Positions 23,929 through 35,240 of a stretch of DNA of 64,000 nucleotides are shown piece after piece. Numbering within the stretch: the first letter of the stretch is position 1; each line of letters begins with the position of its first letter. Source of the DNA: Pascua guehoae (lineage: Eukaryota; Basidiomycota; Tremellomycetes; Trichosporonales; Trichosporonaceae); NCBI GenBank assembly GCA_001600415.1, contig BCJX01000004.1:1821064-1885063 (forward strand), given 5' to 3'. The translations under genes and the position numbers were made by a program. The notes below the pieces were generated by a model. That model did no database searches and was not told the DNA's origin. It saw only the letters and a program-made list of their open reading frames with translations.

Positions 23929-25565
23929 ATGGCTGAGAAATACGCCCAGGGAGGCCAAGTGGCCTTTGAACACGTCGAAGTGGCTGGGGACTACGACGGT
24001 GATGAAAAGCCCCGCGCAGCGCAGCAAGGTGGCGGACACAACTTTGACGAGGACGTGTTTGCGCACCAGCGCGAGGCCAAGGACGGGGATTATCTCGAGT
24101 TTCGGTCGTTGGGGTGGTTCAAGGCTGGTCTCTTGGCTTGTGCAGAGGTAAGAACTTGTCCAAACCTGTGTCCAGGCTTGATTTCAACAAGCGGACGCAG
24201 GGCTAACGCCCAGTTCCTCGCAATCGGCATGCTCTCGTTCCCGTCCATCTTTATGCGGCTCGGCATGGTCGGCGGCGTGCTTGCGACGGTCGGGTTTGCG
24301 GGCCTGGCGTACATCATGGCCTGGGTAATTGTCGACTTCAAGTGCCGGCACATGGGCGTGATGAACTATGCCGACGCGGGCGAGATGATGTTTGGGCGCG
24401 CTGGGTTTTGGGTTTTCGCCGCCATGCTCGTTGTCAAGAGCATGTTTCTGGCGGGGTCGCATGTCGTCGTCGGCGCGCAGGGGTTTGCCATCATGACCAA
24501 CAATAGAGTGTGTAATGTCTGGTGGGGGCTGGTCGTCACCGTGTTGTCTGTCCTTGTGAGTTGAAGCCAGTGTGCAAACTGTAGCCCCATATTCTAACCC
24601 GGTGTTAGTGCTCGATTCCGCGCGAGTGGAACCGCCTGGGCCTCCTCTCGCTACTGTCGGTATCATGCATTGTCGTCGCGTCCATCATGACGACGATTGT
24701 CACGGGCCTCCAGGACCCGGGCGTGCTCACAAAGGGCGCCGACGCGATCCAGTGGCACGCCGTCAACCCCGACCCGAGCTTCCTCCCCGTCCTCGGCGGC
24801 ATTACCAATGTCATTTTTTCGTTTGGCGGCGCCCAGGCGATATTCGCATTCACGTCCGAGATGCGCGAGCCGCGCGCGTTTAAAAAGTCGTTTGCAATGT
24901 CCATGTCGTTTGGCGCCGTCATGCAGGGCACCGTCGGCGCAGTCATCTACTCGTTTGGCGGCCAGTACACGACCTCGCCCGCGCTGTCCATGATGAGCCA
25001 CAAGTTTCAGATTGCCGCCTACTCCATCGCCATGGTGACCATTCTCGTCTCGGGCGTCGTGGCCGTCAACGTCGGTGTGAAGTTTCTCTACGTCAATGTG
25101 CTCCGCGACTCGCCCCTCCTCACGAGTCTCGGATGGCGTGCGCGCGGTATCTGGATCGCGTTTGTGCTCCTCCACTGGATCGCGGGCTTTGTCATTGCCG
25201 AGCTCATCCCCGTGAGTCACGCGTGCTCCCTGGACACCACTACTTCCTGCCACCTTGCCGTAGACTCCGCTCACACCCAGTTCTTCAACAACCTCCTCAC
25301 AATCATCACCGCGCTCACCTCGGTGTGGTTTTCGTACAGCTTCTGCGGCTTCCTCTGGTTCTATGACAACCACCCCCGCTTTGCAAAGCACGGCGAACAG
25401 CACACCCGCACCCTCAACACCTGGCGCGCCTGGTGGTGGACCTCGGTCTCCATCCTCTCCATCCTCCTCAGCTGCGTCATCACCCCCTTGGGCATGTACT
25501 CGGCCGCCGTCGGGATTCGCGACGGCTACAAGACGGGCCAGTTTAACCACCCGTTTGCGTGCTAG
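23929..25565 (+). CDS. Amino-acid transporter, AAAP family (MTR/AVT-like)
   Basis: Four exons: 23929-24147, 24214-24555, 24609-25211, 25281-25565 (482 residues), all phase 0, with introns of 66, 53 and 69 nt. A hydrophilic N-terminus (DEDVFAHQREAKDGDYLEFR) precedes about ten to eleven hydrophobic segments. The first, WFKAGLLACAEFLAIGMLSF, has the small-residue and Gly pattern of Aa_trans proteins; a middle segment reads NVIFSFGGAQAIFAFTSEM followed by P-x-x-F-K-K. This fits fungal neutral amino-acid permeases such as N. crassa MTR (family knowledge), which are proton symporters of the plasma membrane. The last intron has no in-frame stop, so its retention would insert 23 residues near an extracellular or cytosolic loop. 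The substrate cannot be told. Confidence 0.88.
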
Positions 25566-26388
25566 AGGCCTAGATGTGGGTTGCAACCTGCAGGATGTAT
25601 ACAGTGTGCAGTTCAGTTTGTCGAATGTGAGGGATTTCCACAGGATATGTTTCCAGGAGCCCGTGGGGCAAGACGAGTGTGGCCCCACGTCGTGGCGGTG
25701 AGCGTGAGCATTGCCAACAGGACTAGGTGACTACCGGGGTTGGTGAGTGCCCACTCTTGCATCACCAATAGGAGCGAGTATGTGCTCGTCAGTGAGTGCG
25801 GTAATCGGGTCATGAATGCTAGCGGTCGTGTTGGGGTCATGCGAAGAATCTGACGTCAAACCACCAGCTGACCACCAGCAGGTCAACAGCGGACAAACCT
25901 CGGCCCGCGTAGAGCAAGACTGCACTGCTCACACCTCTTTGTGGCGCGTTTCATCATGCGACTCGTTGCCAATGTGAAAACGCCATCACCATTATAGTGT
26001 CCAAAATTCCCGTTCAGACCTGCTTCTCCACCCAACCTTGTTTAACGTGGACGGGAATCTACATCTCGTTCTCACTTTGCAGTTTGCAACGCCGACGGTG
26101 ATGAACGGGAATATGCGAGCTGTCGAACGGGAAGGACCGGTAGTGCGGTAGTTGCAAGGTTGACAAGTCCACTAGCGTGAAGCGGAGACGGAGCTGTGGA
26201 GACTGGGTTGTTTGTGACTGAGGTTTGAAGGCTTGCGGGGTGTTTGTCGCAGTGACCGTGGATTGTGGCCCCCGCGGATACCCCATTGGAGACCCCAACA
26301 TGGTGTTGTGGCGAGATACATAAGAGCCCAAGGTCGAGCAGAAGAGAAGGACACGACACAGCCGCAGTACTATTTCTCCACCTACACC
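25566..26388. other. Intergenic, promoter of GH53 gene
   Basis: 823 bp; no gene supported. The last 50 bp before the ATG at 26389 contain the CT-rich leader. Confidence 0.4.
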
Positions 26389-27597
26389 ATGGCGCTCAAG
26401 ACCTCTCTGCTCGCCTCTCTGCTGGCGGCGACGGCCGTGGCCGACCGGATCCAGTACAAGGGCGCGGACATTTCGTCGCTCCTCATCCTCGAGCGGGGTG
26501 GGCAGACGTTTGCCAATGCGCGCGGCGAGGTGCAGCCGCTCGAGAAGATTATGGCCGACGACGGCATCAACACTGTCCGGCAGCGGTTCTGGGTCGACCC
26601 TGCCGACGGTGACTACAATCTGGCGTACAATCTCGAGCTGTCCAAGCGCGTCGTCGCGGCGGGCATGGACGTCTATATCGATTTCCACTATAGCGACAAC
26701 TGGGCCGACCCGGGCAAACAGGTGCGCACACGAGTGGCTCAACGATTGTAGCACTTGTATATTGACTGACACTGCGATCAGGTGACGCCCGCTGCGTGGA
26801 ATACCTCGACCGACATTGAAAGCCTCTCGTGGACGCTGTACAACTACACCAAGAGCGTCATGGACGCCTACGCGGCGGTGGGGATCACGCCCAACATTGT
26901 CTCGATCGGCAACGAAATCACGCACGGCCTGCTGTGGCCCCTCGGCCAGCTCGCAGAGGACCTCGAGTCCAACTCTGCCGGAGCGTGGTACAATGTCTCG
27001 CGCCTCCTCCACTCGGCCGCATGGGGAATCAAGGACAGCGACCTGAAGAACAACAAGAACAGCCGCGGCCACGGCAACAACAAAAACAAGGACAAGCACG
27101 ACCCCATGCCCAAGATCATGGTCCACCTCGACAACGGCTGGGACGTCAACCAGCAGCTCACGTGGTACGCCAACGTGCTCGCCCAGGGCCCCCTGAGTCT
27201 ATGTGACTTTGACCAGATTGCCGTCTCACACTATCCGTTTTACAATCCCAACGCGACGTTTGCAAACCTCAACCACACGCTCCACACCCTCGCACACACG
27301 TACCCGGACAAGCAGATTGTGGTTGCCGAAACAGACTACCCCGCACTGTGCACGGAGCCCGCGTACCCGTTCCCCGCCGACGCGGCGTGGATCCCCATCA
27401 GCGCCGAGGGGCAGGCGACGTGGATCGACCACATCGGTGATATTGTGCGGTCCACCCCGCGCGGCGTCGGTGTCTTTTACTGGGAGGCCGCGTGGGTCGG
27501 GAGCTCGTCACTGGGTTCCAGCTGCGAGGATGCAATCCTCGTCGACTGGGAGACTGGCAAGGTTCGGCCCGGCTTTGCGGCCCTCGGTCATCTCTAG
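26389..27597 (+). CDS. Arabinogalactan endo-beta-1,4-galactanase, GH53, secreted
   Basis: Two exons: 26389-26721 and 26782-27597 (382 residues), split by a 60-nt phase-0 intron. A signal peptide (MALKTSLLASLLAATAVA) leads into YKGADISSLLILERGG, the GH53 start. The (beta/alpha)8 barrel markers follow: RQRFWVDP, DVYIDFHYSDNWADPGKQ, general acid Glu156 in SIGNEITHGLLWP, and nucleophile Glu294 in VVAETDYP. GH53 enzymes cut beta-1,4-galactan side chains of pectin (family knowledge). Odd: a Lys/Asn/His-rich insert at about residues 195-222, between the acid residue and HLDNGW, which I do not recall from typical members. Several N-glycosylation sites are present. Confidence 0.93.
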
Positions 27598-28263
27598 GAC
27601 GGAAATGGAGTGGAGCGAGCCCAAGGAGAGGGATGGTAACTGCAAGAGTTCAGTGGCTTGTCGCGCCGTACTAAACGAAATAAACAGTGCTGTTGATAAT
27701 GAATGAATCCTTGTCCTTCTGCCGGTGAATCAAGTCGGTGATGCTCGACCCTAAACTGGGCAAGGCATTCAGTACTCCAAGACAGGAGAAGCGGGTGTGA
27801 GCGGCAAGTAGTAGACATGACAACACAAGCCATATAAGGACGATGCGACAGTTGTCGTGGACAGTGGAATGAACAGCTGTTCATGAGGCAGTGCCTACAA
27901 GTAGACAGCTCATGACACGCTCCTCCACAAGAGTCGCCTCAAACCTCCTCTCGCGTCTTGCTCAATACCTTCTCCCCTCTCCTGCCCACTGTAAGCTCCG
28001 TCCCATGTTCAGCCCTCGGCTCTTTGAGAAGGTGCCCAGAGCAGGACGACAACCTCCCATCCAGAGAACAATCGCGTGCAAGCCCCGCACACAGATGACT
28101 CCGTTGCCCCCACCTTCGTACACTCAGTCAACCCCCACTCTCCCCTCGCGTACCCAGAACCATCTCCCTCTCTTCCGTTCGCAGCCGCACCGGCACCGAC
28201 TCCCTAATGAAGCATGAATCCATCTCTCGTACAAGTCCGCCAAGCACCCGTCGAATAGGGCGC
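27598..28263. other. Intergenic between convergent GH53 and RPS8
   Basis: 666 bp of 3' flank for both genes; no gene supported. Confidence 0.4.
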
Positions 28264-29166
28264 TTAGGCAGCGTGCTTCTGCTTGCGGGACTGGAGCTTC
28301 TTCATGTAGAAGTCGAGCTCCTTGCCCTCGAGGATGTAGCCGTCGGCGCGGCCCGACTGGCCGGGGCGCGACGAGATGACGGCGAGGAGACGGCCGGCCT
28401 TGAACTGGTTCTCAAGGTTGATGTCGACCTTGGCGTCCTTCTTGCGCTCGGCAAGGATGCGCTGGACGTGGTTCGACTTCTTCTCCTCCTCGGCGCCGGC
28501 AGCGGCCTTGGTGGCCTGGGCCTGGCGGGTGACCGGCTGGGCGTAGTGGGCCTCGTACCACTGGCGGAAGGGGGTGGCGTCAATGTCGATGACGGCGCCC
28601 TTGACGAGGGTCTGGGTACGGAGCAGCTCGTTGTTGGTCGAGTTGTAGCGCTGTATGTGAGCAGTTGTCCGTGGGAGAGGCTTGGTCTTGTCTTGTGGCA
28701 GGCATCTCTGAAATTTCGGCCCCCCCCCCCCTCCTCGAACTCGATGACCCTCCCGTCCTCCTCCTCTGCCATTCTCGATGCCTGCCCGTCGACCGCGTCG
28801 ACTCACGACCTGGATAAGACGGGTCTTGCGGGTGATCGCCTCAGAGCCCCAAGCGAAGTTGCCGGTGTCAAGACGGAGGGCACGGTACTTGACGTTGCCA
28901 CCACGGGTGCGGACGGTACGGACGCGCTTCGAGGTGTCGAGCTTGGTCATGGCCGGCTGGCGACCCAACTCAAACTTTCGGTTCTTGCGACGGGTAATTT
29001 AGCGCAGAGCTCGACGAGAACAAGAGAGAGAAGAGGCATAGAGGTCCTCGAAGACGATGGTCGAAGTCGAGAACCTCCAGCCAACTTCCATCAACAACAC
29101 TCACTAGTGCGAACGGCGGGCGCCGGAAGCCGAACGCTTGTTCCTCGAGGAGCGGCTGATCGACAT
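28264..29166 (-). CDS. RPS8: 40S ribosomal protein eS8
   Basis: Modelled exons: 29166-29105, 28993-28807, 28650-28264 (211 residues). The start [18 protein letters not shown] matches the invariant eS8 N-terminus. Exon 2 reads [33 protein letters not shown] and [15 protein letters not shown]. Exon 3 reads [31 protein letters not shown] and [20 protein letters not shown], all eS8 signatures. The protein is part of the small ribosomal subunit. Intron 2 (156 nt) is canonical. Intron 1 starts with GTGAGT at 29104, but no AG acceptor restores the frame; the conserved frame is recovered only if exon 2 starts near 28993, after TTAC. An internal Met at 28951 would lose the conserved N-terminus. Confidence 0.9.
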
Positions 29167-30723
29167 TTCTGTGCGGTTAGATGCGCTCGTCGTCGATGTG
29201 TAGAGGTCGGGGCCGGCCACTTCGAGCACGAGTCGAACATTTCTCCAACAGACATCGAAACGACAATCCCCCTCCCGCGCCTCTCAACGCATCTCTCCCC
29301 GCCGCGAATTCGTGCACCCCGCGTATTCTCGGGGACGTCGTTCGCGCTGTTCTGTCGTCGTTGTCGTCGTGCTCGATGGTCGTGGCCGCCCCTATGCTGT
29401 GGCTACTCACTTGGTTGACTTGGCGGACAAGAAGATTCGTTCAAGCACCAAAGCTCTGCAGAAGGCCGCCCACCACGCTGCGTCCCACCACCACTCGCGC
29501 CACAACCCCACCTCTGCCCCCGGCCCCTAATTGACGGAACCAAATTACGGTATTTGCGAAATGCGGCGCTATGGTCGGGTGGCACTCGGTGTCGGTTGTA
29601 AAAATTCTCTTGAAAACGCCGATATTGTCGATCGAAACTTTCAAGCTCGTCTTCGTGCCTGAATTTCGCCCACTCGCATGCGCTCTCCCAGCTAACCGCT
29701 CCTGGATTGGCGCAGCCTGGTTAGCTGATTGGCACGCGGATGTGTGTTACAAGGACGTCGGAGTGCCCGTCGAAGCTGGCTGGCTGCTTGCAGACACACC
29801 GAATGCGCGCACAAGCCAAAGAATACTGATCACCATGCTTTGGACACCTCTTCATCGCCCCAGCTGCACTGTAGCATACAGTATGCCCATCTGATCTCTT
29901 CTACCTTAGCTCGACAGCAGCATTCGTCACATCGCTGCTAGGACCCGGTTGTGTTGTCAGACAACCAGCGGTCGGCCCGCTTCAGTGCAATGGATCGACG
30001 ATTCTCAGCGACAGCGGAGCGCTCAAAATGCACGCGCTGAGGGGTCTCAGGCCTCTCGCGTCTTTGCAGCGGCCATGACTTGCGCAGTAGTGACTGCATT
30101 GACTGTGGCACCTGACCCCAGCTTGCTGCCACAAACTCAACGATCAGCAGATCAGCAGCCTCAGCGATCAGCGATCAGCGACACACAGTGTCACGTGCCA
30201 AACCGACAGACGGATCGTCAAGCATATGAGGTGGAATTGCTCCCGAAGGAAGGACTTGAAACAAGGGCACTGACAAGATCGGCGCGTTTCAGGTCCACCC
30301 ACAGTGGTTGTTCATGCGCCGTGTTTGTCCAACTCCTACGTCTCGTCCACAAAATGTTGATGGAAGGGAGGTCACACAACCACACTGGTCGTTGTGCTGC
30401 AGAATGTAGAATGCGTATGCGTACCCCACGTCACAGTCCAGCCCACAAGGTTGGATGAAGCCAGACACAACCGCTGACGCAAGACTGCAACTCTGCGTTG
30501 GTGGAGCACATATGGAGCGGCCAAATAAAATATCCCAAAGAACCACCCACCCCACCACCAACGTCCTTCGAGGGGCACAACCACCAGCTAACCAAAACTG
30601 ACGCGAAACAACAACTGGTTCAGGGTGGATATAGTTGCATAGCAGTTGAATATATGATGCGAGGGCACGGCGCAGTCCCACCTATGGCATGAACGAAATA
30701 CCCTCACTCCTTTGCCCCGTCTG
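29167..30723. other. RPS8 upstream region and start of gene-poor zone
   Basis: 29.2-29.5 kb is the leader and promoter side of RPS8. Beyond that no coding structure could be supported. GATCAGC repeats occur near 30140-30180. Confidence 0.35.
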
Positions 30724-30866
30724 CTGCGGGCCCCCTGGTCCACTGTGCCGCATCCTCGAATCTGAAAAAAAAAGCCACCCCACAAGATTGTTGAGATTGT
30801 CCACCGCAGAATCCCCGACATCATCGCAGGCGAGCTGCGGGCCCCCTGGTCCACCGTGCCGCATCC
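30724..30866 (+). repeat. 32-bp direct repeat pair
   Basis: 30724-30755 and 30835-30866 are identical except for one base (CTGCGGGCCCCCTGGTCCAC start). They flank one arm of the inverted duplication described next. Confidence 0.9.
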
Positions 30867-31114
30867 CACGAGGGAGATGATGATCGGCATTGCCAAGCGT
30901 GTGTACGTCCAGACGTGCTGTGATACGTGGGAGGACATGGGCGATGATATGGACTTGGAGCTTCCGGGCCCATTTGTCTAGATATCCCGAGACAATCGAG
31001 CATTTCTCCTCGTCTCCTGATATGTGGGGCCACGTTCATAGCTCGCCTGCGATAATGTTGAGGATTCTGCGGTGGATAATCTGGACAATCTTGTGGTGTG
31101 GCTTTTTTTTCAGA
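30761..31114. repeat. ~75-bp diverged inverted duplication
   Basis: 30761-30836 on the plus strand is an inverted, diverged copy of 31040-31114. Both arms read out the same peptide in their own direction: KPPHKIVEIVHRRIPDIIAG in the left arm and KPHHKIVQIIHRRILNIIAG in the right. The plus copy stays open for about 70 codons up to the TAG near 30980, without a start codon. Confidence 0.85.
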
Positions 31115-31223
31115 TTGGAAGATGCGCTGAATAAAAAGGGGTGGATGGAGCACATGGAGCAAAAATCTGATGAGTCGCCGCACGCAAGCCATGGGAGTTG
31201 ACCTCAACGCCACGTGGAACACA

Positions 31224-31778
31224 TCAAAAGATAGCCAGACGGTATCGTGATTGGGAAGGAATGCCAGTAGGAGTAGTTGGAGGAGCAGTAGGAATGGCAG
31301 GTGTTGCAGCAGTGGCCGAAGTGGGCTGCCGGGGGATTTGCTTGGCCGCAAAAGCAATGGAGGGCCACGCCCACTCTGCGACGACAAAGTAGTGCTCGGG
31401 CGAAAAGGCCTGTGGGATGCCGCGGTGTTCGTGGAGAATGTTGGTGATAATGTTGCTGTTGAGTGGAGACATGGTGTCGTGGGGTTGCTTCTCTCCCACA
31501 CTCGTCGATGACGAGGCGACGCTACCGTGTGTTCCGACCGTAGCCGAGTCTAGCTCATCTGTGTCGTCGGGCCTGCCCGGTCGTTCACTGCTTAGCAAGG
31601 GCCTGGGGCTGCGACGGGTCGGAGCCTGACGCGGGCAAACACTGCGGAGACACCTAGGTGCGTAGCCGTCCCCGTGGCTGTGGGCGTGTTCGTGGCCACT
31701 CACACCGTCCTGCCAGCCGTTCGACGCATCATCCGGGTCCCCGACGTCTGTTCGGTCGCGGACCGTCCCTGACGCGAC
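31224..31778 (-). pseudogene. Relic resembling the His/Gly-rich gene at the right edge
   Basis: An open frame from a CTAG acceptor-like site (31780-31779) to a stop at 31224 contains DDASNGWQDGVSGHEHAHSH. The gene at 62083-64000 reads ESPDASNGWQDGMIGHEDGH in the corresponding place. Beyond this block the two diverge; here it continues with NIITNILHEHRGIPQAF and a Pro/Thr/Ala-rich end. GGT|GTGAGT inside the shared block could also be a donor. No zinc-ribbon exon like those of the 50-64 kb family was found downstream. It could be a short functional gene, but I lean to a fragment. Confidence 0.35.
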
Positions 31779-33140
31779 CTAGCCGTAAGTTCAGACTCGC
31801 GCGGCGTAGAGCACGGTGGGCACGGGTGCACCGACCAGCCCAGGGTTGACCTGAGTGGCAGCGCCCTAAGTAACCGGGCCGTCGCCGATGGATGACGGCT
31901 CTGACTGCACACGGAAAGTTGCACGGGCCCCCTGCACTGTCGGCGACCCTCTCGAATATCGGCGCCTCGGCTGGGCAGTTCCGACTGGGCGACCGTGCCA
32001 GTCGATGGTGGAGGCCCGATCGCGGAAGCTTCATCCCGGATTAAGGCAGCTCCCAAGACCAACTGGCAGGGGCGGGGGGACAGCCACAGCGGCAGCCGTG
32101 TGTGATGCAACTGATGGTGCGCGAGTTGCACTTGTTGAGCGGTGTCGCCAGCCGGGGCGTGACCGCCAGCAGCCAGAGCGTGACCGCCAGCAGCTGGAGC
32201 GGTGTCGGCAGCAGCCGGAGCGTGACCGACAGAAGGCCCGGCAGTGGTGGACGCGGTATACTTCAGGAAGTCCCGGCGCGCTCGGTAAAAATCACAATGT
32301 TCCATGGGGAGCGGAGGCAGGTCCCGTACCGACATGCCCTGGGCCATGGGAGGAGGGCCAGATCTGTCCGAAGGGGTTGTTCGGCACGTGCCATATTGGG
32401 CAATTGTGGCCTGTGTCGAGTCCAGTTCACTGTTGTCGTTCGCCGTGGAAAACATGGCGCGCCGAAGTGATGGGGTAGTCTCGGCCCCTTATAACGATCC
32501 TTACAGCAGCGGCAATGGCGGGGCGGCGGCATAACTCGCGGCGTCACGTGCGGCGGTGACCGGGGCCGCGGTGACGTCCTTCGTTGGTCGTGTTGGGCGT
32601 GGCACGGTTGGTGGAGGGTGGAGAGGAGGTGTTGGTACAAGAGGGCGTGCCTTGGTGAACGGGAACGGATCACCCCTTTGGAAAGTGCGCAATCAATGCT
32701 TTTTCGTCCGCCAACTATCCAAGTCCAACTCCCACCCCGCGCTCCCTCGCCGCCCTCGCCACAACCAGCGACCACGCTTGGCCACCAGCGCTCAGGGCCA
32801 TCAGGCTCCCGGTCCTTGTCTGATACCCCCGCCCGGGACCCCCTGTTGGGATCACCCCGATCGCATCGCACCCACCGCGACCCCTGCAGAAGACTTGAAC
32901 ATCTGTGGCGGTTGTGAAAGTTGCGAACGGCGTTTATTTGGGCGATTAAGCATAAACCCAAAGTCCGGGTTGGTGGTCACCGGGGCCACCGGCGGATGAG
33001 TGCCACCCGAGTTTGGGAGCGGGAGACACATGGGTAGGTGCTGGAGTGTGTGGGCAATGGGGTTGCAGTATGATGATGCGGATGAACACGTGGTGACAAC
33101 AGAGACAATGTTATGAATTGGGCGTCGTGAGGCCACTTGA
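31779..33140. other. Gene-poor, open frames unsupported
   Basis: A 251-codon minus frame (32455-31700) is the largest but has no recognisable motif. GACCGCCAGCAGC-type tandem units occupy about 32155-32235. Confidence 0.3.
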
Positions 33141-33380
33141 GTCGACCTCCTCCAGAATCTGGTTACGTCAGTTATGTATCCCAGCCAGCGCGACGAACCT
33201 TCGTGACACTAGGTCCCCGAGGTTCTGTCCGAAAAACAAGCGTACCGATGGCGATGAGGTCGACCTCCTCGAGAATCTGGTTGCGTCAGTTATGTACCCA
33301 AGCGAGCGCGACGAACCTTCGTGACCTTCACTAGGTCCCTTAGGTTCTACCCAAAAACAAGCGTACCGATGGCGATGAGG
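33141..33380 (+). repeat. Tandem duplication, ~120-bp unit, two copies
   Basis: 33141-33258 and 33259-33380 are diverged direct copies, starting GTCGACCTCCTC and ending GCGTACCGATGGCGATGAGG. Small indels put the two copies in different frames. Confidence 0.9.
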
Positions 33381-34556
33381 CCTCAACGGAAGGTTGATTG
33401 GGGTGTTTGGGGACGCCCATGGAGCCGGAATCGCTGTTGTTGGCGCGGATAGGTAGGCAAGGTCGACGAAATTGTCGTCCCTCGTGCGGTGGAGAAGTTT
33501 CACGTCGACCAAGCCTTGTTGAAGGATGTGCTCTCCAGGTATCAGGCTACGAGTATGAATGGGGGGTTGGGTGGTGGGGCAGCTCGAAAGAGCGCCGTGT
33601 GTGTTACAAGATACTGAGAGTGTTGAGGTCGAAGCAGAAGAGGTTTCTCGCTGACCGTCGACTCGTCGCCGTATCCCCGTCGAGAGGAGCAATCGACCAC
33701 TTCCTGGTACGACCATAGAAGGAAGCCCAGTTGTGGGAGGACAGCGCCCTTCCTGTGATGGGTCAGTCCAAAAACCCATTGTTATTGGTGTCTTCCTGTG
33801 ACAAAGCACTCACAAGAGGGGGACAGTGGTGTCCCCACTCTCCACTACAGAGCACGCTGCGACGCCTGGTAAACATTGATGTTCTGGCCGTGCACGAGCT
33901 GCGCGATGCGAAGGATGTGATGTGTGACTGTTGCTGTCGCTCTCCGTTACACAGGTCGTGTAAGGGGCGGCGCTCACTCCAATGCAATCCAAGACGCCAG
34001 CACCCCCGCTTTGACGAGGTCAAGTCCGAATTGGTGGACGGAACGATCGATGCGACAGTCCGACAGTCCTACAGTCTTTCCCGATGTGGACGCCCGTTTG
34101 TAGGAATGTTGATTACCTCGAACAGTGGGTTCGCCGCCGGCCGAGGTGGGTTCGCCGGCAACGGCAACCTGTTGCCGGGAGGTGTCCCGAAATTTTGGGG
34201 TGCATTTGATCGCGACAACGGAGGGGATGGTTTTGGGAGCGAAGGGGCGGCGTATGGCACCTTTTTGGGTCGGATGGCTTGAGAACAGTGCGAAACACGA
34301 GACCCTCCCCACCGTCGGCGTTATAGCTCAGCTTGAGGTGGTTCACTGCCGGCAGCTGCTGCCGTAGGCGGAGTAGACATGTCAATGTTGTGGGGATCGG
34401 GTTGGCTGTAATCGTGTGGCAATCTGCCTGAATCAATTCGTCTTTTCGGAGGCGCTCCAACTCTTGAACACGAGCGGCGTTCAGAGTGACACGCGAGGAG
34501 GCATGGGTGCTGGCATGTTATCATAAGCATAGTGAATGGAAGATTGAGAGCCAGGG
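33381..34556. other. Gene-poor, fragmentary coding-like patches
   Basis: No gene model could be supported. A minus-strand patch near 34320-34270 reads NADGGEGLVFRTVLKPSDPK, coding-like but unassigned. Confidence 0.3.
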
Positions 34557-35140
34557 TTACATACGAAGGGTTCTCAGAGGTAGTCGCCAGCAGTCGACTT
34601 TGGGTTTGTCGATCGCTTTCCTCCTGCGCTCCGGAGCAAGGCTGGGCAGGGGTTAGACCAGGCGGATATCATGTGGTGACTCACTGCTCTCGAACCAGGA
34701 TCGAGATCCCGAAATCACAGATCTTTGCGGTACCGTCGGCCGCTGACTGTTTTAGCATTGATGGGGCCCAAAAGTTCAAAGTTCAAGACTCACAGGTGTA
34801 CCGGCCGTTGACGTCGGGATGGGGACCAGGCAGGGGATGGAACGGACCACCCGCAAGTCCCCGTCCCAAGATGACGCCCAGGGGACTACCCGATGCAGGA
34901 CACCGGGTTGGCACCGGACCGGAGTCGGATGGGGCGTTTGTCTTTCAGAGAGACAAGCCGTGGGTCGTGGGATTGGTGCGTGTGTCCATTGGCGTCGTCC
35001 TCGTCTCCAACTACAGGTCGTTGGTCCCACTCTCCTACCACCCGCCACCAGCGACGGCGGGCCGCACGGGTGGAGACCCATCGTGTGTTCGAACACAACC
35101 ATGAGGTGCTCATGGATGGTGAGGATGTGCGTAAAACTAT
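34557..35140 (-). pseudogene. Protein kinase-like relic
   Basis: Two spliceable minus-strand exons, 34746-34685 and 34641-34557, join in phase to read ADGTAKICDFGISILVRE then HLAPERRRKAIDKPKVDCW and stop nine residues later. DFG, APE and D-x-W are the order of kinase subdomains VII-IX. The activation segment is far shorter than normal, and nothing resembling subdomains X-XI follows. About 350 bp upstream (35140-35065) is ILTIHEHLMVVFEHTMGL, like the beta4-beta5/hinge of a kinase. I could not find an HRD loop or a start, so this looks like a decayed kinase gene. Confidence 0.45.
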
Positions 35141-35240
35141 CTAGGGCGCAAGTCGCACACATTGCGGCCGAACATGTCGCAATGGAGAGGTTAACGATCG
35201 TAGTCGCGGAGGGATCCGCTACAAGACGCCTGACGAGGGA

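Noticed and set aside
31700..32455. A 251-codon minus-strand frame
   Set aside because: It ends in the wrong frame of the DASNGWQDG block, has no motif, and such lengths are expected by chance in this GC-rich DNA.
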